Counted from the stretch's first letter, positions 26,140 to 36,275 are shown. The stretch: 64,000 nt of DNA from Streptococcus oralis (GCF_004127215.1 NZ_QEWJ01000004.1:62001-126000); one strand, 5' to 3'. Notes: generated by a model not told the origin, from the letters alone. Numbers and translations: made by a program.

Positions 26140-28089
26140 TTAATATTTCCCCAACTCACGGAGGCTAGTATGATTTTCCTGAATGCGTCGGAACATCTTT
26201 TCCATATCCGACTTGGTGAAATGCACCAAAACAGGACGTCCGTGGGGGCAGTTATAAGGATTGTCACATTGAGAAAGCTGATAAAGGAGCTGTCTGGCTG
26301 AGTGGTCATCGATACGGTGATTGGCCTTGATAGACCGCTTGCAGGACATCATGATAGCCAGCTCCGCTCGGTATTTCTTGATAGAAACTTCCTTGGTCAA
26401 GAGCAGCATGTCACACATTTCATAGATGCCAGACTCGATTTCTTCCTCTGCCATCCAAATAGGATGTTCACGCAGGATAAATTGGTGTTCCCCGTACTCT
26501 GCTAAAAAGACGCCCACTTCCTCCAAAAGAGGCATTCTTTCTCTAAGGCGAAGGGCATCATCCGCAGGAAATTCAAAGATGTAGGGCACTAGGAGTTGTT
26601 GTTGACTTTGGTCAACATTGCCAATGCTTTCACGGTATTCCTCGTACTTGACCCTTTCCTGAGCCGCATGCTGGTCTATGATGTAGAGCCCATCTCTACC
26701 TTGGGCAAAGAGATAGGTCCCGTGCATTTGTCCGAAAAATTCCAACTCTGGAAAGCTTGACGATTCTTCTCGCTCCAGCTTGTCATAAGCCTTATCGAGA
26801 CTGGCAAGGTCTAGCTCTGGATGGTCTAGTTGATCATAGTTAGCTGGCTTTCTCTCTGCAAAATGGAGTTTGCCCGGCTTTGTCAGTTGCTCCAAGGTTT
26901 CCTTGGCAAACAGGGTTAAATCCTGCCCATCCTCAGTTAATTCAACCTGATGATCAGCTACCTCAGCTTGACTGGGTCTTGTTACCTCTGTTTTTTCATA
27001 GTAAAGCGTACTTTCTTTGAGTGGAAGAATGGTCTGCTCTACCTTTTGACGATTACGCACGGTCGATTTGGCAAGATTTTCCAAGGCATCAGGTATCAAA
27101 GTCTGTTCCTTAAGACTCTTTGCGATAGCTTCTGATACAAGTGCCATCAGTTCTTTTTCCTTGGAAATCCGCACCTCTTGCTTGGTTGGATGCACATTGA
27201 CATCCGCCAGATAAGGATCGATATGGATGTGAATGACAGCCAGTGGAAAACGTCCTACCATGAGCTTACTGCCATAGCCGTCAAGAATTGCACGGTTGAG
27301 CAGGAAGTTTTTGATATAACGGCCATTGATAAAGATACTGATGTAGTTGCGGTTGGCACGAGTTAACTCAGGCAAAGACACAAAACCTGAAATTTCAAAG
27401 TCCAGATCCGAGTTCTCAATGGCTATCATCTTCTTGGCACTCGCCAAACCATAGATCCCAGCAATAGCTTGGCGCAGCTGACCAGTTCCTGCTGTCCGTG
27501 TCATTTCCTTGCCATCACTGATTAAACTAAAAGAAATCTCAGGATGGGCCAAGCCCAGACGGTTGACAATATCAATGATATGGGACAACTCCGCCTGCTG
27601 GCTCTTCATATACTTGAGGCGAGCAGGCGTATTGAAAAAGAGGTCCTCTACACAAACCTTGGTCCCCACGGGACTAGTCGCTGGGATGATTTCCTCAACT
27701 TGACCTCCACGCGCGACTAACTTGGTCCCATGACTCGCACCATCCACCGCCGTCAACAGAGTTAAGACACTGACAGAAGCAATAGAGGGCAGGGCTTCAC
27801 CACGAAAACCAAGCGTCCGAATCCGAAAGAGATCTGCTTGATTTTTTATCTTACTGGTCGCATGGCGACGCAGGGCCAACTCCACCTCATCGTGGGCAAT
27901 TCCATGACCATTATCTGTGATTTGGATCTTCTTAAGACCTGCTTCCTCAATCTCGATGATAATCTGGCTAGAACCAGCGTCAATGGCGTTTTCTACCAAC
28001 TCTTTCACCACACTGGCAGGACGTTCAATAACCTCTCCAGCCGCGATCTGGTTTGCTAGCACCTCTGGCAATTCAATAATATGAGACAT
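26140..28089 (-). CDS. mutL: DNA mismatch repair protein MutL (HexB)
   Basis: 649 aa, normal length. GHKL ATPase: [44 protein letters not shown]. The C-terminal dimerisation domain carries the endonuclease motif [13 protein letters not shown] (about 475-487) plus [11 protein letters not shown]. It couples MutS recognition to strand nicking. Single gene with a TGGTATAAT extended -10 (28141-28133) and an AAGGGG ribosome site. mutS is not adjacent in this window. Confidence 0.96.
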   Translation of the reverse strand: MSHIIELPEVLANQIAAGEVIERPASVVKELVENAIDAGSSQIIIEIEEAGLKKIQITDNGHGIAHDEVELALRRHATSKIKNQADLFRIRTLGFRGEALPSIASVSVLTLLTAVDGASHGTKLVARGGQVEEIIPATSPVGTKVCVEDLFFNTPARLKYMKSQQAELSHIIDIVNRLGLAHPEISFSLISDGKEMTRTAGTGQLRQAIAGIYGLASAKKMIAIENSDLDFEISGFVSLPELTRANRNYISIFINGRYIKNFLLNRAILDGYGSKLMVGRFPLAVIHIHIDPYLADVNVHPTKQEVRISKEKELMALVSEAIAKSLKEQTLIPDALENLAKSTVRNRQKVEQTILPLKESTLYYEKTEVTRPSQAEVADHQVELTEDGQDLTLFAKETLEQLTKPGKLHFAERKPANYDQLDHPELDLASLDKAYDKLEREESSSFPELEFFGQMHGTYLFAQGRDGLYIIDQHAAQERVKYEEYRESIGNVDQSQQQLLVPYIFEFPADDALRLRERMPLLEEVGVFLAEYGEHQFILREHPIWMAEEEIESGIYEMCDMLLLTKEVSIKKYRAELAIMMSCKRSIKANHRIDDHSARQLLYQLSQCDNPYNCPHGRPVLVHFTKSDMEKMFRRIQENHTSLRELGKY

Positions 28090-28210
28090 CTTTCAGCCCC
28101 TTTCTGTATCTATTTTCCTAGAAATTGATTATATTATACCATATTTCAGATGCTACCAGAAAAAGCAAATACCACATAGACTCCAAATCTCTCCACATAG
28201 GCAAAAGCTC

Positions 28211-28239
28211 TTGCCATGGGTCGTAAAATAGTGTTTAAT
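28211..28239 (+). promoter_or_regulatory. Promoter of the LytTR/DUF3021 operon
   Basis: TTGCCA (28211-28216), 17 bp, TTTAAT (28234-28239). A GTGATCAC palindrome at 28255-28262 lies in the leader. Confidence 0.65.
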
Positions 28240-28293
28240 AAAGGTGTACAGGAAGTGATCACAACCTTGTATAACTGAAAAGGAGGGAAATTT

Positions 28294-28734
28294 ATGAAAG
28301 TAGAACTACAGATTAAGGAGACTTACGAGGAGGAAAAGCTGATTGTCCAAACTCCTCAGCCGACCGAAAAAGTCCAGAAAGTCATCGAGTTCGCAGAAAA
28401 TCTTGACCAAAAAGAAACAATCAAAGGAAAGATTGATGATCAGGTCTATCTAGTTGAAATTGGCAAGATTCAGCGCTTCTATATAGAGAATCGAAAGGTT
28501 CTAGCAGAAACTGCCAGTCAGACCTACAGCATTGATTTACGACTCTATCAGGTTCTTGAAATTCTGCCGACCACTTTTATCCAAATTTCCCAATCAGAAA
28601 TCGTCAATATCGATTCCATCTCTCATCTCAAGCTCACGCCCAACGGTCTGGTTGAAATTTTCTTAAAAAACGAAAGCTTCACCTACTCTTCACGCCGTTA
28701 CCTAAAAACCATCAAGGAGAAATTAGAACTATGA
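28294..28734 (+). CDS. LytTR-domain transcription regulator
   Basis: 146 aa. A short N-terminal helical region (1-50) is followed by a LytTR DNA-binding domain (about 52-143: VEIGKIQRFYIENRKVLA, LEILPTTFIQISQSEIVNID, YSSRRYLKTIKEKL). There is no receiver domain. It overlaps the next gene by 4 nt (ATGA). A LytTR protein paired with a small membrane protein is the layout of streptococcal LytTR regulatory systems such as HdrRM and BrsRM, where the membrane protein restrains the regulator. Targets in such systems include bacteriocins and competence. What this pair controls is unknown. Confidence 0.85.
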   Translation: MKVELQIKETYEEEKLIVQTPQPTEKVQKVIEFAENLDQKETIKGKIDDQVYLVEIGKIQRFYIENRKVLAETASQTYSIDLRLYQVLEILPTTFIQISQSEIVNIDSISHLKLTPNGLVEIFLKNESFTYSSRRYLKTIKEKLEL

Positions 28735-29189
28735 AAAAACAAATCTTTCACGACGCAGCTGCTGGCGTCCTCATCGGCCTCATCCTCTCTATCATCTTTT
28801 CACTCATTTATGCACCAAGTACCTACGCCCCACTGAGTCCCGACTCTCTCATCGGCCAAGCGATGGCTCAACATCAGGTTCACGGTGCCCTAGTCTTGCT
28901 CTACTGCACGATTATCTGGTCAGCTATCGGCGTTCTCTTTAGCTTTGGCAGCCGCTTATTCAGCCGTGATTGGAGCATGCTTCGTGCGACTCTTACTCAT
29001 TTCTTCCTTATGCTGGCTGGCTTTGTTCCACTAGCAACTCTGGCTGGTTGGTTCCCCTTCCACTGGACCTTCTATCTCCAGCTCATTCCAGAGTTTGCGA
29101 TTGTCTACCTCATCATCTGGGCTATTCTCTATAAAAGAGAAGCTAAAAAAGTAGACCACATCAATCAACTTTTGGCCCATAAAAAGTAA
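28731..29189 (+). CDS. DUF3021 four-helix membrane protein
   Basis: 152 aa with four membrane segments (about 13-28, 49-73, 85-107, 111-134) and a basic C-terminal tail. The start overlaps the stop of the LytTR gene. By analogy with LytTR systems it would hold the regulator inactive at the membrane; that is inference from arrangement. A strong terminator follows. Confidence 0.82.
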   Translation: MKKQIFHDAAAGVLIGLILSIIFSLIYAPSTYAPLSPDSLIGQAMAQHQVHGALVLLYCTIIWSAIGVLFSFGSRLFSRDWSMLRATLTHFFLMLAGFVPLATLAGWFPFHWTFYLQLIPEFAIVYLIIWAILYKREAKKVDHINQLLAHKK

Positions 29190-29230
29190 TAGACGATGAA
29201 TGAAACCATATCCTTCACAATAAATCATTA

Positions 29231-29260
29231 CGAGCCTCAAAATGAAATTTTTGAGGCTCG
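29231..29260 (+). terminator. Terminator of the LytTR/DUF3021 operon
   Basis: CGAGCCTCAAAA pairs with TTTTGAGGCTCG around a short loop, then TTTGCTT. Confidence 0.88.
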
Positions 29261-29424
29261 TTTGCTTACTCTATACTAACTGGGGCACTTAAAAAGTGAC
29301 TTTTTCTGCATAATCATTTAATCAAAACAGACACACAATCATAGCCTTTCCCAATCATACTTGAAAGCGCTACACAAATATTTGTTTTTTATAAAAATAG
29401 GAGTACAATAAATTAGTATAATAA
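29261..29424. other. AT-rich gene-free stretch beside the tracrRNA
   Basis: No gene. It contains a perfect ACAAATATTTGT palindrome (29374-29385) and a weak rightward promoter TTGTTT (29382-29387), 16 bp, TACAAT (29404-29409), which would read antisense into the tracrRNA. Confidence 0.4.
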
Positions 29425-29518
29425 AATAAAAAGCACCGAATCGGTGCTCACTTTTTTAAGTTGTGTACGGACAAAGCCTTATTTTAACTTTGCTGTGTTG
29501 TTTCGAATGGTTCAAACT
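29425..29518 (-). ncRNA. Orphan type II-A CRISPR tracrRNA
   Basis: Minus strand, 5' to 3': anti-repeat (29517-29492; its complement GCTGTGTTGTTTCGAATGG is the core of what I recall of the S. thermophilus CRISPR3 repeat), lower stem and bulge AAAGTTAAAATAAGG, nexus hairpin AAGGCTTTGTCC (29480-29469), an AACTT/AAGTG stem (about 29464-29449), and the 3' hairpin AGCACCG-att-CGGTGCT (29448-29432) with TTTTTATTTTAT. Order and sequence match the S. pyogenes and S. thermophilus CR3 tracrRNA as I remember them. No cas gene or repeat array is in the window; cas9 would normally be divergent on the right, where a rhomboid gene sits. No clear promoter is seen upstream. Confidence 0.88.
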
Positions 29519-29523
29519 TACAT

Positions 29524-29554
29524 AAAAAGCTACTCAAAAAATGAGTAGCTTTTT
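29524..29554 (-). terminator. Terminator of the dap/rhomboid operon
   Basis: AAAAAGCTACTC-aaaaaat-GAGTAGCTTTTT, perfect stem, 13 bp beyond the rhomboid stop and only 6 bp from the tracrRNA anti-repeat. Confidence 0.9.
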
Positions 29555-29567
29555 AACTATTCTAACC

Positions 29568-30248
29568 CTATACATAGCTCATTCCTTTGTAGAAAAGGAA
29601 AACGGCCAATACAATAAAAAGTACAGTGGCTCCGATTCGCTGGCTGGTACTATACATCCTTCTCTCCCATTTGACTGGAAAGATGACTGCTAGAAAGGCC
29701 CCACCTACCGCACCACCAATATGGCCTGCTAGGCTGATTCCTGGAATCAGAACACTTCCAATGATATTTATCACGAAAAGTGTCAGGTAGGATTGCCCCA
29801 ACTGCTGGATATAGAGGTTGCGAGTTGCGTAGCGCAAAATGATAATCGCAGCAAATAATCCATAGAGAGAAGTGGAGGCACCTGCTGCTAGGACTTTCGG
29901 TGTGAAAGCAAAAACAAAGAGATTCCCCATCATTCCTGATAAGAGATAGAGAAAGAAGAACTGCTTAGAACCAAAAATCTCCTCCACCTGTCGTCCAAGA
30001 AAGTAAAGTGAAATCATATTAACAATGAAATGTTCCCAACCTATATGCACAAATATAGCTGAAAAAAGGCGCCATATCTGCTCTGGGAACAGGCGAATGA
30101 TCGGTCCATACATAGCTCCAAACTGAAACAGAGTTTTTGTCTGATCAAAGTTGATACCCGTAGTAATCAACATCAAGAGAAATACCAAAGCTGTCATTAG
30201 GAGAAAAAGACTAGTAACAGGGTAACGTTTATCAAAGATTTCCTTCAT
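29568..30248 (-). CDS. Rhomboid-family intramembrane serine protease
   Basis: 226 aa, six to seven membrane segments. Catalytic Ser in AAGASTSLYGLF (GxSx) and catalytic His in SLAGHIGGAVGGAFLA; the WEHFIVNM motif (His and Asn in helix 2) is present. It cleaves membrane proteins within the bilayer; the substrate is unknown. It overlaps the 3' end of the 5-formyltetrahydrofolate cyclo-ligase gene by 17 nt and has AGGAGG, so it is the last gene of the operon. Confidence 0.92.
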   Translation of the reverse strand: MKEIFDKRYPVTSLFLLMTALVFLLMLITTGINFDQTKTLFQFGAMYGPIIRLFPEQIWRLFSAIFVHIGWEHFIVNMISLYFLGRQVEEIFGSKQFFFLYLLSGMMGNLFVFAFTPKVLAAGASTSLYGLFAAIIILRYATRNLYIQQLGQSYLTLFVINIIGSVLIPGISLAGHIGGAVGGAFLAVIFPVKWERRMYSTSQRIGATVLFIVLAVFLFYKGMSYV

Positions 30249-30771
30249 AGATTAGCACCTCCTGGACGGGAATATCGTGGTCTTCCGAGTTAAATTCTTG
30301 AACTTGACAAGGATAGATTGTGCTCAGGCTATGCCCAGCAAAATTCTCCAAATAACGGTCATAGTAGCCCCCACCATATCCGATCCGATAACCCTCTGTT
30401 GTAAAAGCCAAGCCCGGAACATGAATCAAATCAATCTGAGAGGTATCCACCACTTCCAAGTTCCCTTGGGGCTCCAGTAGACCAAAGGAAGTTTTTACCA
30501 ACTGCTGCGGATCGTAAACCACAAACTCCATACGCCCCTTGGGATAGGTTTTAGGTATCATAACCTTCTTGCCATCTCTTAGTGCCTGGTCAATCAGTCC
30601 CTGCGTTTGAAACTCATGCGGAAAAGAGAGGTAGGTTGCGATGACCTTGGCTTCTTGGTAAAAAGGATGGTGCAAAAGTCGATCGGTTAAAGCTCGATCC
30701 ATAGTATTTTTTTGCTTCTGAGGAATGGCCTTCATTTCTTGCAAGACTTGCTTACGTAATTCCGATTTCAT
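30232..30771 (-). CDS. 5-formyltetrahydrofolate cyclo-ligase
   Basis: 179 aa. ATP-dependent conversion of 5-formyl-THF to 5,10-methenyl-THF. The YgfA/5-FTHF family signature is present: ATYLSFPHEFQT, VMIPKTYPKGRMEF and DLIHVPGLAFTTEGYRIGYGGGYYDRYL near the C-terminus. ATG 30771 is used because GAGG lies 8 nt upstream; the longer frame begins with a TTG. It starts 11 bp after the deacetylase stop. Confidence 0.92.
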   Translation of the reverse strand: MKSELRKQVLQEMKAIPQKQKNTMDRALTDRLLHHPFYQEAKVIATYLSFPHEFQTQGLIDQALRDGKKVMIPKTYPKGRMEFVVYDPQQLVKTSFGLLEPQGNLEVVDTSQIDLIHVPGLAFTTEGYRIGYGGGYYDRYLENFAGHSLSTIYPCQVQEFNSEDHDIPVQEVLIYEGNL

Positions 30772-30782
30772 AGACAATACCT

Positions 30783-31913
30783 CTACTCTGCTACTTTCTT
30801 TTTCAGGAAGCTAGAGACCGCATCCACTCCAATAGCTAAGGCTTCTTCCTTGGGGCTCATCTGAGGGTGATGAAGAGCATAGGGACTATCAATACCCAGC
30901 CAAAACATAACCCCATCCACCTTTGAAAGGAGATAGCCAAAGTCCTCGCCAGTCATAGCAGGCTCGATATTAATCAACTCGATTCCCTCTTTTTCTTCAA
31001 AGAAGTCCATCAGCTCACGCGCCAAGGCTGGGTTGTTCTCAACAGGTAGGTAGCCTCCTTGCTTGAGTTCCACTTCGACTTCCATATCAAAGGCTACTGC
31101 AACCCCTTCTGCGACTGTCTTGACCCTCTTTTGTACTAGTAGACTCATATCCTGGGTCAAGGCGCGAATGGTTCCGTGCAAAAAGGCTGTATCTGTGATG
31201 ACATTGTTGGTGGTTCCAGCTTGAAAAACACCAAAGGTCACTACTGCTCCCTCGATTGGATTGACATTGCGGCTGACCACTGACTGTACTTGGGTCACAA
31301 AGTAACTAGCAGCCACTAGAGCATCATTTGCCTCATGCGGGAAGGCTGCGTGCCCGCCTTTTCCTTTGAAACGGATCTTAACTTCGCAAGTCCCAGCAAA
31401 GAGTGTATGGGTGTTGGTCGCAATCTGGCCAACTTTCAAATCCGGGCGAACATGGAGTCCATAAAACTGGTCTGGTAGCCAGTCCCCAAAAGCACCATCT
31501 TCATACATAAGCATGCCACCAGCTTCATTTTCTTCAGCAGGCTGAAATAGGAAGAGTAGATTATTCTTGGGTTGCTCCTCAAGGGTGCGCTCAAGACAGC
31601 CCAAAGCAATGGTCATATGAAAATCATGTCCACAAGCATGCATACGACCTTGGTGTTGGGAAGAAAAAGGTAGTCCTGTTTGTTCAACGATAGGCAGGCC
31701 ATCAATGTCTGTTCGCCAACCAATGGTACGCTCCGGCTGACTTCCCTGCAAATAAACCAAAATTCCTGTCCGCCACGTACGAACTTGAACAAAATCCTTG
31801 CCCGCAGCCAATTTCTCAATCACATCCAGCAAATATGCCTGAGTTTTGAATTCCTCCAAGCCAATCTCTGGAATCTGGTGCAAATCTCGTCGAGTCTGAA
31901 TCAAATCTAACAT
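30783..31913 (-). CDS. N-acetyldiaminopimelate deacetylase
   Basis: 376 aa, M20 metallopeptidase/amidohydrolase. It removes the acetyl group from N-acetyl-LL-diaminopimelate in the acetylase branch of lysine and meso-DAP synthesis. Metal ligands are visible: [10 protein letters not shown] (about 92-101), [17 protein letters not shown] and the C-terminal [12 protein letters not shown]. Its place after dapH supports this function over other M20 activities. The start has GGAGG. A very stable hairpin separates it from dapH. Confidence 0.9.
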   Translation of the reverse strand: MLDLIQTRRDLHQIPEIGLEEFKTQAYLLDVIEKLAAGKDFVQVRTWRTGILVYLQGSQPERTIGWRTDIDGLPIVEQTGLPFSSQHQGRMHACGHDFHMTIALGCLERTLEEQPKNNLLFLFQPAEENEAGGMLMYEDGAFGDWLPDQFYGLHVRPDLKVGQIATNTHTLFAGTCEVKIRFKGKGGHAAFPHEANDALVAASYFVTQVQSVVSRNVNPIEGAVVTFGVFQAGTTNNVITDTAFLHGTIRALTQDMSLLVQKRVKTVAEGVAVAFDMEVEVELKQGGYLPVENNPALARELMDFFEEKEGIELINIEPAMTGEDFGYLLSKVDGVMFWLGIDSPYALHHPQMSPKEEALAIGVDAVSSFLKKKVAE

Positions 31914-31936
31914 CTATCTATCCTCCGATATAGCAG

Positions 31937-31967
31937 AAAGAGGCTGGAAAAAGGGTTCCGCCTCTTT
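31937..31967. terminator. Intercistronic hairpin between dapH and the deacetylase gene
   Basis: AAAGAGGC-t-GGAA pairs with TTCC-GCCTCTTT. The longer T-run (eight or more) is on the plus strand, where no gene ends; on the minus strand only TTT follows. It may attenuate or process the dap operon mRNA, or block antisense transcription. Confidence 0.55.
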
Positions 31968-31982
31968 TTTTTACTTTTATAA

Positions 31983-32681
31983 TTACAAGGTACGAAGCGC
32001 ATCCTCTAGCGCTGTTTTTTGTTGGGTTTGGGCATCAATTTCTTTGATGATACGAGCCGGAACACCTGCCACTACCACGTTTTCTGGAACATCTTGGGTA
32101 ACGATAGCTCCTGCAGCGACAACTGAACCACTGCCGATTTGAACTCCTTCGATAACCACTGCATTGGCACCGATAAGAACATTATCTCCGACACGGACTG
32201 GTTCAGCGCTAGCTGGCTCAATCACACCCGCCAAAACTGCACCTGCACCAACGTGACTGTTTTTCCCAACGATAGCACGACCTCCAAGGATGGCACCCAT
32301 GTCAATCATGGTTCCTGCACCGATTTCTGCTCCGATATTGATAACAGCTCCCATCATGATAACAGCATTGTCACCAATTTCAACCTGGTCACGGATAATA
32401 GCACCTGGCTCGATACGAGCATTGATAGCACGTTTATCTAACAAAGGAACTGCAGAATTACGAGCATCTTGCTCGACAACATAGTCTTGATTTTCTACTA
32501 AACCTTCAAGAAGCGGAGCCACGTCCTTCCAGTCTCCGAATAAAACATTTCCTAGTTTGACAACAGAGCTTGGCACAGCAGTTGCAAGTTCTCCCTCAAA
32601 AGTTACTTTGACACTGGTTTTCTTTTCCGCATTGGCGATAAATTGGATAATTTCTTGAGCGTTCATTTTTGTAGCAGTCAT
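31983..32681 (-). CDS. dapH: Tetrahydrodipicolinate N-acetyltransferase
   Basis: 232 aa left-handed beta-helix acetyltransferase. It acetylates tetrahydrodipicolinate, the first step of the acetylase branch. N-terminal mixed domain 1-85, then hexapeptide turns ([85 protein letters not shown]). The start has AGGAGGCACC. The promoter shows a TGGTAGAAT extended -10 (32721-32713). First gene of the operon running to the rhomboid gene. Confidence 0.93.
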   Translation of the reverse strand: MTATKMNAQEIIQFIANAEKKTSVKVTFEGELATAVPSSVVKLGNVLFGDWKDVAPLLEGLVENQDYVVEQDARNSAVPLLDKRAINARIEPGAIIRDQVEIGDNAVIMMGAVINIGAEIGAGTMIDMGAILGGRAIVGKNSHVGAGAVLAGVIEPASAEPVRVGDNVLIGANAVVIEGVQIGSGSVVAAGAIVTQDVPENVVVAGVPARIIKEIDAQTQQKTALEDALRTL

Positions 32682-32765
32682 AGGTGCCTCCTGGTTCGTT
32701 ATAATGATACCTATTCTACCAAAAAAGGCTTCAAATTTGAAGCCTCAACTATCAAATAATCATCT

Positions 32766-33677
32766 TTACCGGGCTTGTTTTGCTTCTTCTACAGATAAGA
32801 AAATCATCGGAACGATAATCAACACCATAGCCAAGGCCAAAAAACCATCCATGACCAATCCCAGAAAAAGAACACTTAATAAAGCTGAAGAGAGCGGTTC
32901 GCTAGCACTCACCACCGATACAACTAGCGGAGAAACGAGTGACACAGCCTTCATGGATAGGAAGAAGGCAAAAGCAGTTCCAAACACGGCAATCGTCAGA
33001 CAAATCAGCACACTTACCAGATCCACTTGAAAACTTATCTGATAAATAGGGTAAAGGAAATTACTAAAGAGCCCTGCCAGAATCATCCCCCAACCAACAG
33101 TCGGAACAAATCCGTAGCGCCGTGCAAAACGCTGAGGAAGGATAACATTAAACATGACCCCTACTGCACTGAGCAAACCAGTCACTAGAGCCAAAGGTGT
33201 CATGGATAACTGGGACAAATCCCCTTTTGTAGCCATCAAAAAAACACCTAGCATGGCAATCAAAACATAGAACACAGCTGTAATCGAAGCTTTCTTCTGG
33301 TAAATAATTCGATTGTAAAACAGGATAAAAACAGGGCTGATAAATTGCAAAATGGTCGCCGTCGTCGCATTGGAATACTCAACGCAGAGATAAAAGAAAA
33401 ATTGCACAGAAAAAATACCTAGAATAGCATAGGCTAAAAAGGGTAGATAATTTTTCTTATCACGCCAGATGTCCAATAATCGAGTGCGCAACTGAAAGGC
33501 TGATAGGCCTAAAACCAAACTCCCCGCCACTAGTAAACGCATAGAAGTAATCCATCCAGAAGACACTGGATAATGAGTGAAAAAATACTCCCCTAAAATC
33601 CCACAAATCCCCCAGATCAGGCCTGAGAGCAGCGAGTATAGTGTTCCCTTAACAATCTTTTTCTGATGATGATTCAT
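32766..33677 (-). CDS. EamA/DMT-family transporter
   Basis: 303 aa with ten predicted membrane segments in two EamA halves (about 8-140 and 150-290), the fold of drug/metabolite exporters; the substrate is unknown. A longer frame reaches 33809, but that part overlaps the PBP gene. ATG 33677 lies 6 bp after TACAAT with TG upstream (33689-33684) and has no ribosome site, so the mRNA is probably leaderless. Confidence 0.85.
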   Translation of the reverse strand: MNHHQKKIVKGTLYSLLSGLIWGICGILGEYFFTHYPVSSGWITSMRLLVAGSLVLGLSAFQLRTRLLDIWRDKKNYLPFLAYAILGIFSVQFFFYLCVEYSNATTATILQFISPVFILFYNRIIYQKKASITAVFYVLIAMLGVFLMATKGDLSQLSMTPLALVTGLLSAVGVMFNVILPQRFARRYGFVPTVGWGMILAGLFSNFLYPIYQISFQVDLVSVLICLTIAVFGTAFAFFLSMKAVSLVSPLVVSVVSASEPLSSALLSVLFLGLVMDGFLALAMVLIIVPMIFLSVEEAKQAR

Positions 33678-33706
33678 ATTCTTATTGTAACACGAAACCG
33701 ACAAAG

Positions 33707-33753
33707 AAAAAAGTAGCACGAAACATAATATTAAATGAAACCTGCTACTTTTT
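33707..33753 (-). terminator. pbp1b terminator
   Basis: AAAAAGTAGCA (33708-33718) pairs with TGCTACTTTTT (33743-33753); on the minus strand TTTTTTC follows. The T-run overlaps the zone where the -35 of the EamA gene would be. Confidence 0.85.
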
Positions 33754-33756
33754 ATT

Positions 33757-36180
33757 CTATCGATTTGATTGATTTGAGCGAGTTGATGAACTTGTTCCAG
33801 AACGGCCACTTGAACCTGGAAGAGTTGGGCTAGGAAGACTCGGTAAACTTCCTAGAATGCTCTTCCAAGCATTTTGATAATCGGCATCGCTCCCTCCGAT
33901 GGCAAAGCGGTAAGTGGTTACTGGCGCCCCTTCTTTAGTAGCCCAATAGCTCGTTACTGTAGAACCTGAAACGTTGACTTCTTTGCCATTGATTGTGACC
34001 TTGCCTGCTTTCTCCCCTGTCGATTTGAGGACTTGAGATTTTGTCACGCTTGGATCGAGATTGAAGCGCTCATTTCCCCATATTCCAGGTTCGACTTGCT
34101 GGATAGCATTAACCAAGTGAGCCATATAATTGGCGTTTCGATAATGACCAGCCCCCTTAGCTAGCGGTCGGTTGTCGTCGTGTCCTATCCAACCACCTAG
34201 AGTCAGTCGAGGTGTAGAAAGCATGAGCCACATATTTTCATCTTCATTGGTCGTACCAGTCTTTCCAATCCAGTCAGCACGAGCCAGACTTGGGTTGATA
34301 GAGGCCAAATCAGTCTGAAAGCTTGACGTAACTCGAGATGAAATGACATCACGAAGTAGACTTTGCATGATGGTCGCTGTCGCTTTTGAATAAACTTGAA
34401 CAGGTTGACTTTTATATTCATAAATCACTTGACCCGTCGTCGATTCAATCTTGGAAATCATATGTTTCTTATGATAGACTCCATTATTAGCCAAGGTCTG
34501 ATATCCGTTGGTATGCTGGGCAACTGTAACCTCAATCCCCCCACCCATCGGCAGACTTTCAATACCATATTCTGGGATTTCATAACCCATTTTTTCCATA
34601 TAACCCTTGACATCAACACCCTTCTCTCGAAGTGTGCGATAAGTCCAGTAGGCTGGGATATTCCATGAATAATTGAGGGCCTCTCCCAAGGTCATCATCC
34701 CTGTGCCAGGACTATTGACATACATGATGGGATTGCCGTTTGAAAAGTTTGTCGGATAGTTTGATAAGATACTTGCGCTTCCCATCAAACCTTGGTCAAT
34801 CGCGATACCATAGGCCAGTATAGGCTTAGTGGTTGAAGCTGGAGAACGCTTGGTATCAATAGCGTGATTGTTCTGATTTTCCTGATAATTACGGCCACCG
34901 ACAAAGCCAAGAATAGCTCCCGTTTGGTTGTCCATAAGGACATTTCCTACCTCAGGCTGGCCTGTCGAATCATCTAGCAATCGACCATAATTTGCCACTG
35001 CATTTTGCATAGCTGTGTGAACTTTTTTATTGATGGTAGTAGTAATTTTATAACCACCATTTTCGATTTCCTTAGCTGCCAACTCACGATATGCTTTTTG
35101 GATGGATTCATTCTTTAACTCCTGAGCAGAGACATGATCTCTCTCAACTAGATAATCATACATCCGATCTGTGGCTTCTGATAGAGCTGCAAAATAAAGA
35201 TAATCACGTGAAGCAGTACTCACACTACCTGATGGTAAGAAGTCTTTTCGTACATCATAAGACTTATACTGCTCATAGTCTTTCTGACTCAAGGCGCCTG
35301 TTCGATACATATTGTAGAGGACATCTTTCCCACGCTTTAAACCGAGGGCCATATCCTCATCACTCTTCAAACTTCCGTCAGATTCATAAGGGGAATAACT
35401 AATCGGGCTTTGCGGCAAGCCTGCGATAAAAGCCGCTTGAGGTACCGTCAAGTCCGAAGCATTAACACCAAAGATTCCTTCTGCAGCTTGCTGGGCACCT
35501 GCAATGTTTTGACCCTTATGATTGCGACCGAAAGGAGCAATATTCAGATAGGTTGTCAGAATTTCGTCCTTACTCATGACACGCTCCAAGGCAAGAGCAT
35601 CTATGATTTCTGTCGCCTTACGAGCTAAGGTCGGAGCATCTCCAACCACCTGCTGTTTGATGACCTGTTGTGTTAAAGTTGAGCCACCACTGGATGAACC
35701 CAATCCCACAAGCGTTCCTAAAGTTGCACGAATAACAGCCTTTGGAACTACGCCCTTATGCTCAGTAAAATGCTCATCCTCCGTCGCAATGATGGCTTTT
35801 TTTAGATTATCAGATATAGCATCTGATGCTACTGAAGTGCGCAATAAATCACCCTCAATTGAAGCAATGGTGCTCCCATCAGCATAATAAATCTCCGAGA
35901 TGGAAGTAATGTCTTTGACCCGATTAACCAACTCCGCTGATTGAGGGATAGAGACCTTATCAAATAAGGCGACACCGTAACCTATAGCTATTCCAGCCCC
36001 AAAAAATCCACCTATGACAGCCAAGACGAAAAGCGTATTAAAGGTCACTTTAAAGCCATTCAAAATCTTGGCAAGGATAGAGGCTACTCTAAATCCGCCT
36101 AAGACACTTGAATCTGCGGCTTTTTTTCTTGATTTGTTTTGGTTTATTACCGTTTTTGATTCATTGTTTCTTTTTTTCAT
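33757..36180 (-). CDS. pbp1b: Class A penicillin-binding protein 1b
   Basis: 807 aa bifunctional peptidoglycan synthase. Cytoplasmic basic N-terminus, one membrane anchor (about 38-68), GT51 glycosyltransferase ([11 protein letters not shown] and [12 protein letters not shown]), then a transpeptidase with SxxK in SPASTTKPI, SxN in LNYSWNIP and KTGTT. It ends in a Ser/Thr/Pro/Gly-rich tail. Start 36180 has GTGAGG; the longer frame uses that GTG. The promoter shows TGGTATAAT (36208-36200). It precedes the divergent tyrS as in pneumococcus. Confidence 0.94.
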   Translation of the reverse strand: MKKRNNESKTVINQNKSRKKAADSSVLGGFRVASILAKILNGFKVTFNTLFVLAVIGGFFGAGIAIGYGVALFDKVSIPQSAELVNRVKDITSISEIYYADGSTIASIEGDLLRTSVASDAISDNLKKAIIATEDEHFTEHKGVVPKAVIRATLGTLVGLGSSSGGSTLTQQVIKQQVVGDAPTLARKATEIIDALALERVMSKDEILTTYLNIAPFGRNHKGQNIAGAQQAAEGIFGVNASDLTVPQAAFIAGLPQSPISYSPYESDGSLKSDEDMALGLKRGKDVLYNMYRTGALSQKDYEQYKSYDVRKDFLPSGSVSTASRDYLYFAALSEATDRMYDYLVERDHVSAQELKNESIQKAYRELAAKEIENGGYKITTTINKKVHTAMQNAVANYGRLLDDSTGQPEVGNVLMDNQTGAILGFVGGRNYQENQNNHAIDTKRSPASTTKPILAYGIAIDQGLMGSASILSNYPTNFSNGNPIMYVNSPGTGMMTLGEALNYSWNIPAYWTYRTLREKGVDVKGYMEKMGYEIPEYGIESLPMGGGIEVTVAQHTNGYQTLANNGVYHKKHMISKIESTTGQVIYEYKSQPVQVYSKATATIMQSLLRDVISSRVTSSFQTDLASINPSLARADWIGKTGTTNEDENMWLMLSTPRLTLGGWIGHDDNRPLAKGAGHYRNANYMAHLVNAIQQVEPGIWGNERFNLDPSVTKSQVLKSTGEKAGKVTINGKEVNVSGSTVTSYWATKEGAPVTTYRFAIGGSDADYQNAWKSILGSLPSLPSPTLPGSSGRSGTSSSTRSNQSNR

Positions 36181-36275
36181 GAATGTCCTCACTTTCTCTA
36201 TTATACCATAAAAGGTAAACTTTCAATAAAATAGCCACTTTCTTCCCTATTCCACTAGGCTATTGCCCAAGTTTG

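Noticed and set aside
29432-29448. Hairpin AGCACCG/CGGTGCT as a stand-alone terminator for the DUF3021 operon
   Set aside because: That operon already has a strong terminator at 29231-29260. The better T-run is on the minus strand, and the sequence upstream on that strand is tracrRNA.
29482-29517. A solitary CRISPR repeat (remnant of an array)
   Set aside because: The stretch reads as an imperfect anti-repeat continuous with nexus and terminator stems; no second copy or spacer pattern is present.
33678-33809. N-terminal extension of the EamA transporter
   Set aside because: It overlaps the PBP1b coding end and terminator, is not hydrophobic in the family pattern, and lacks a start site.
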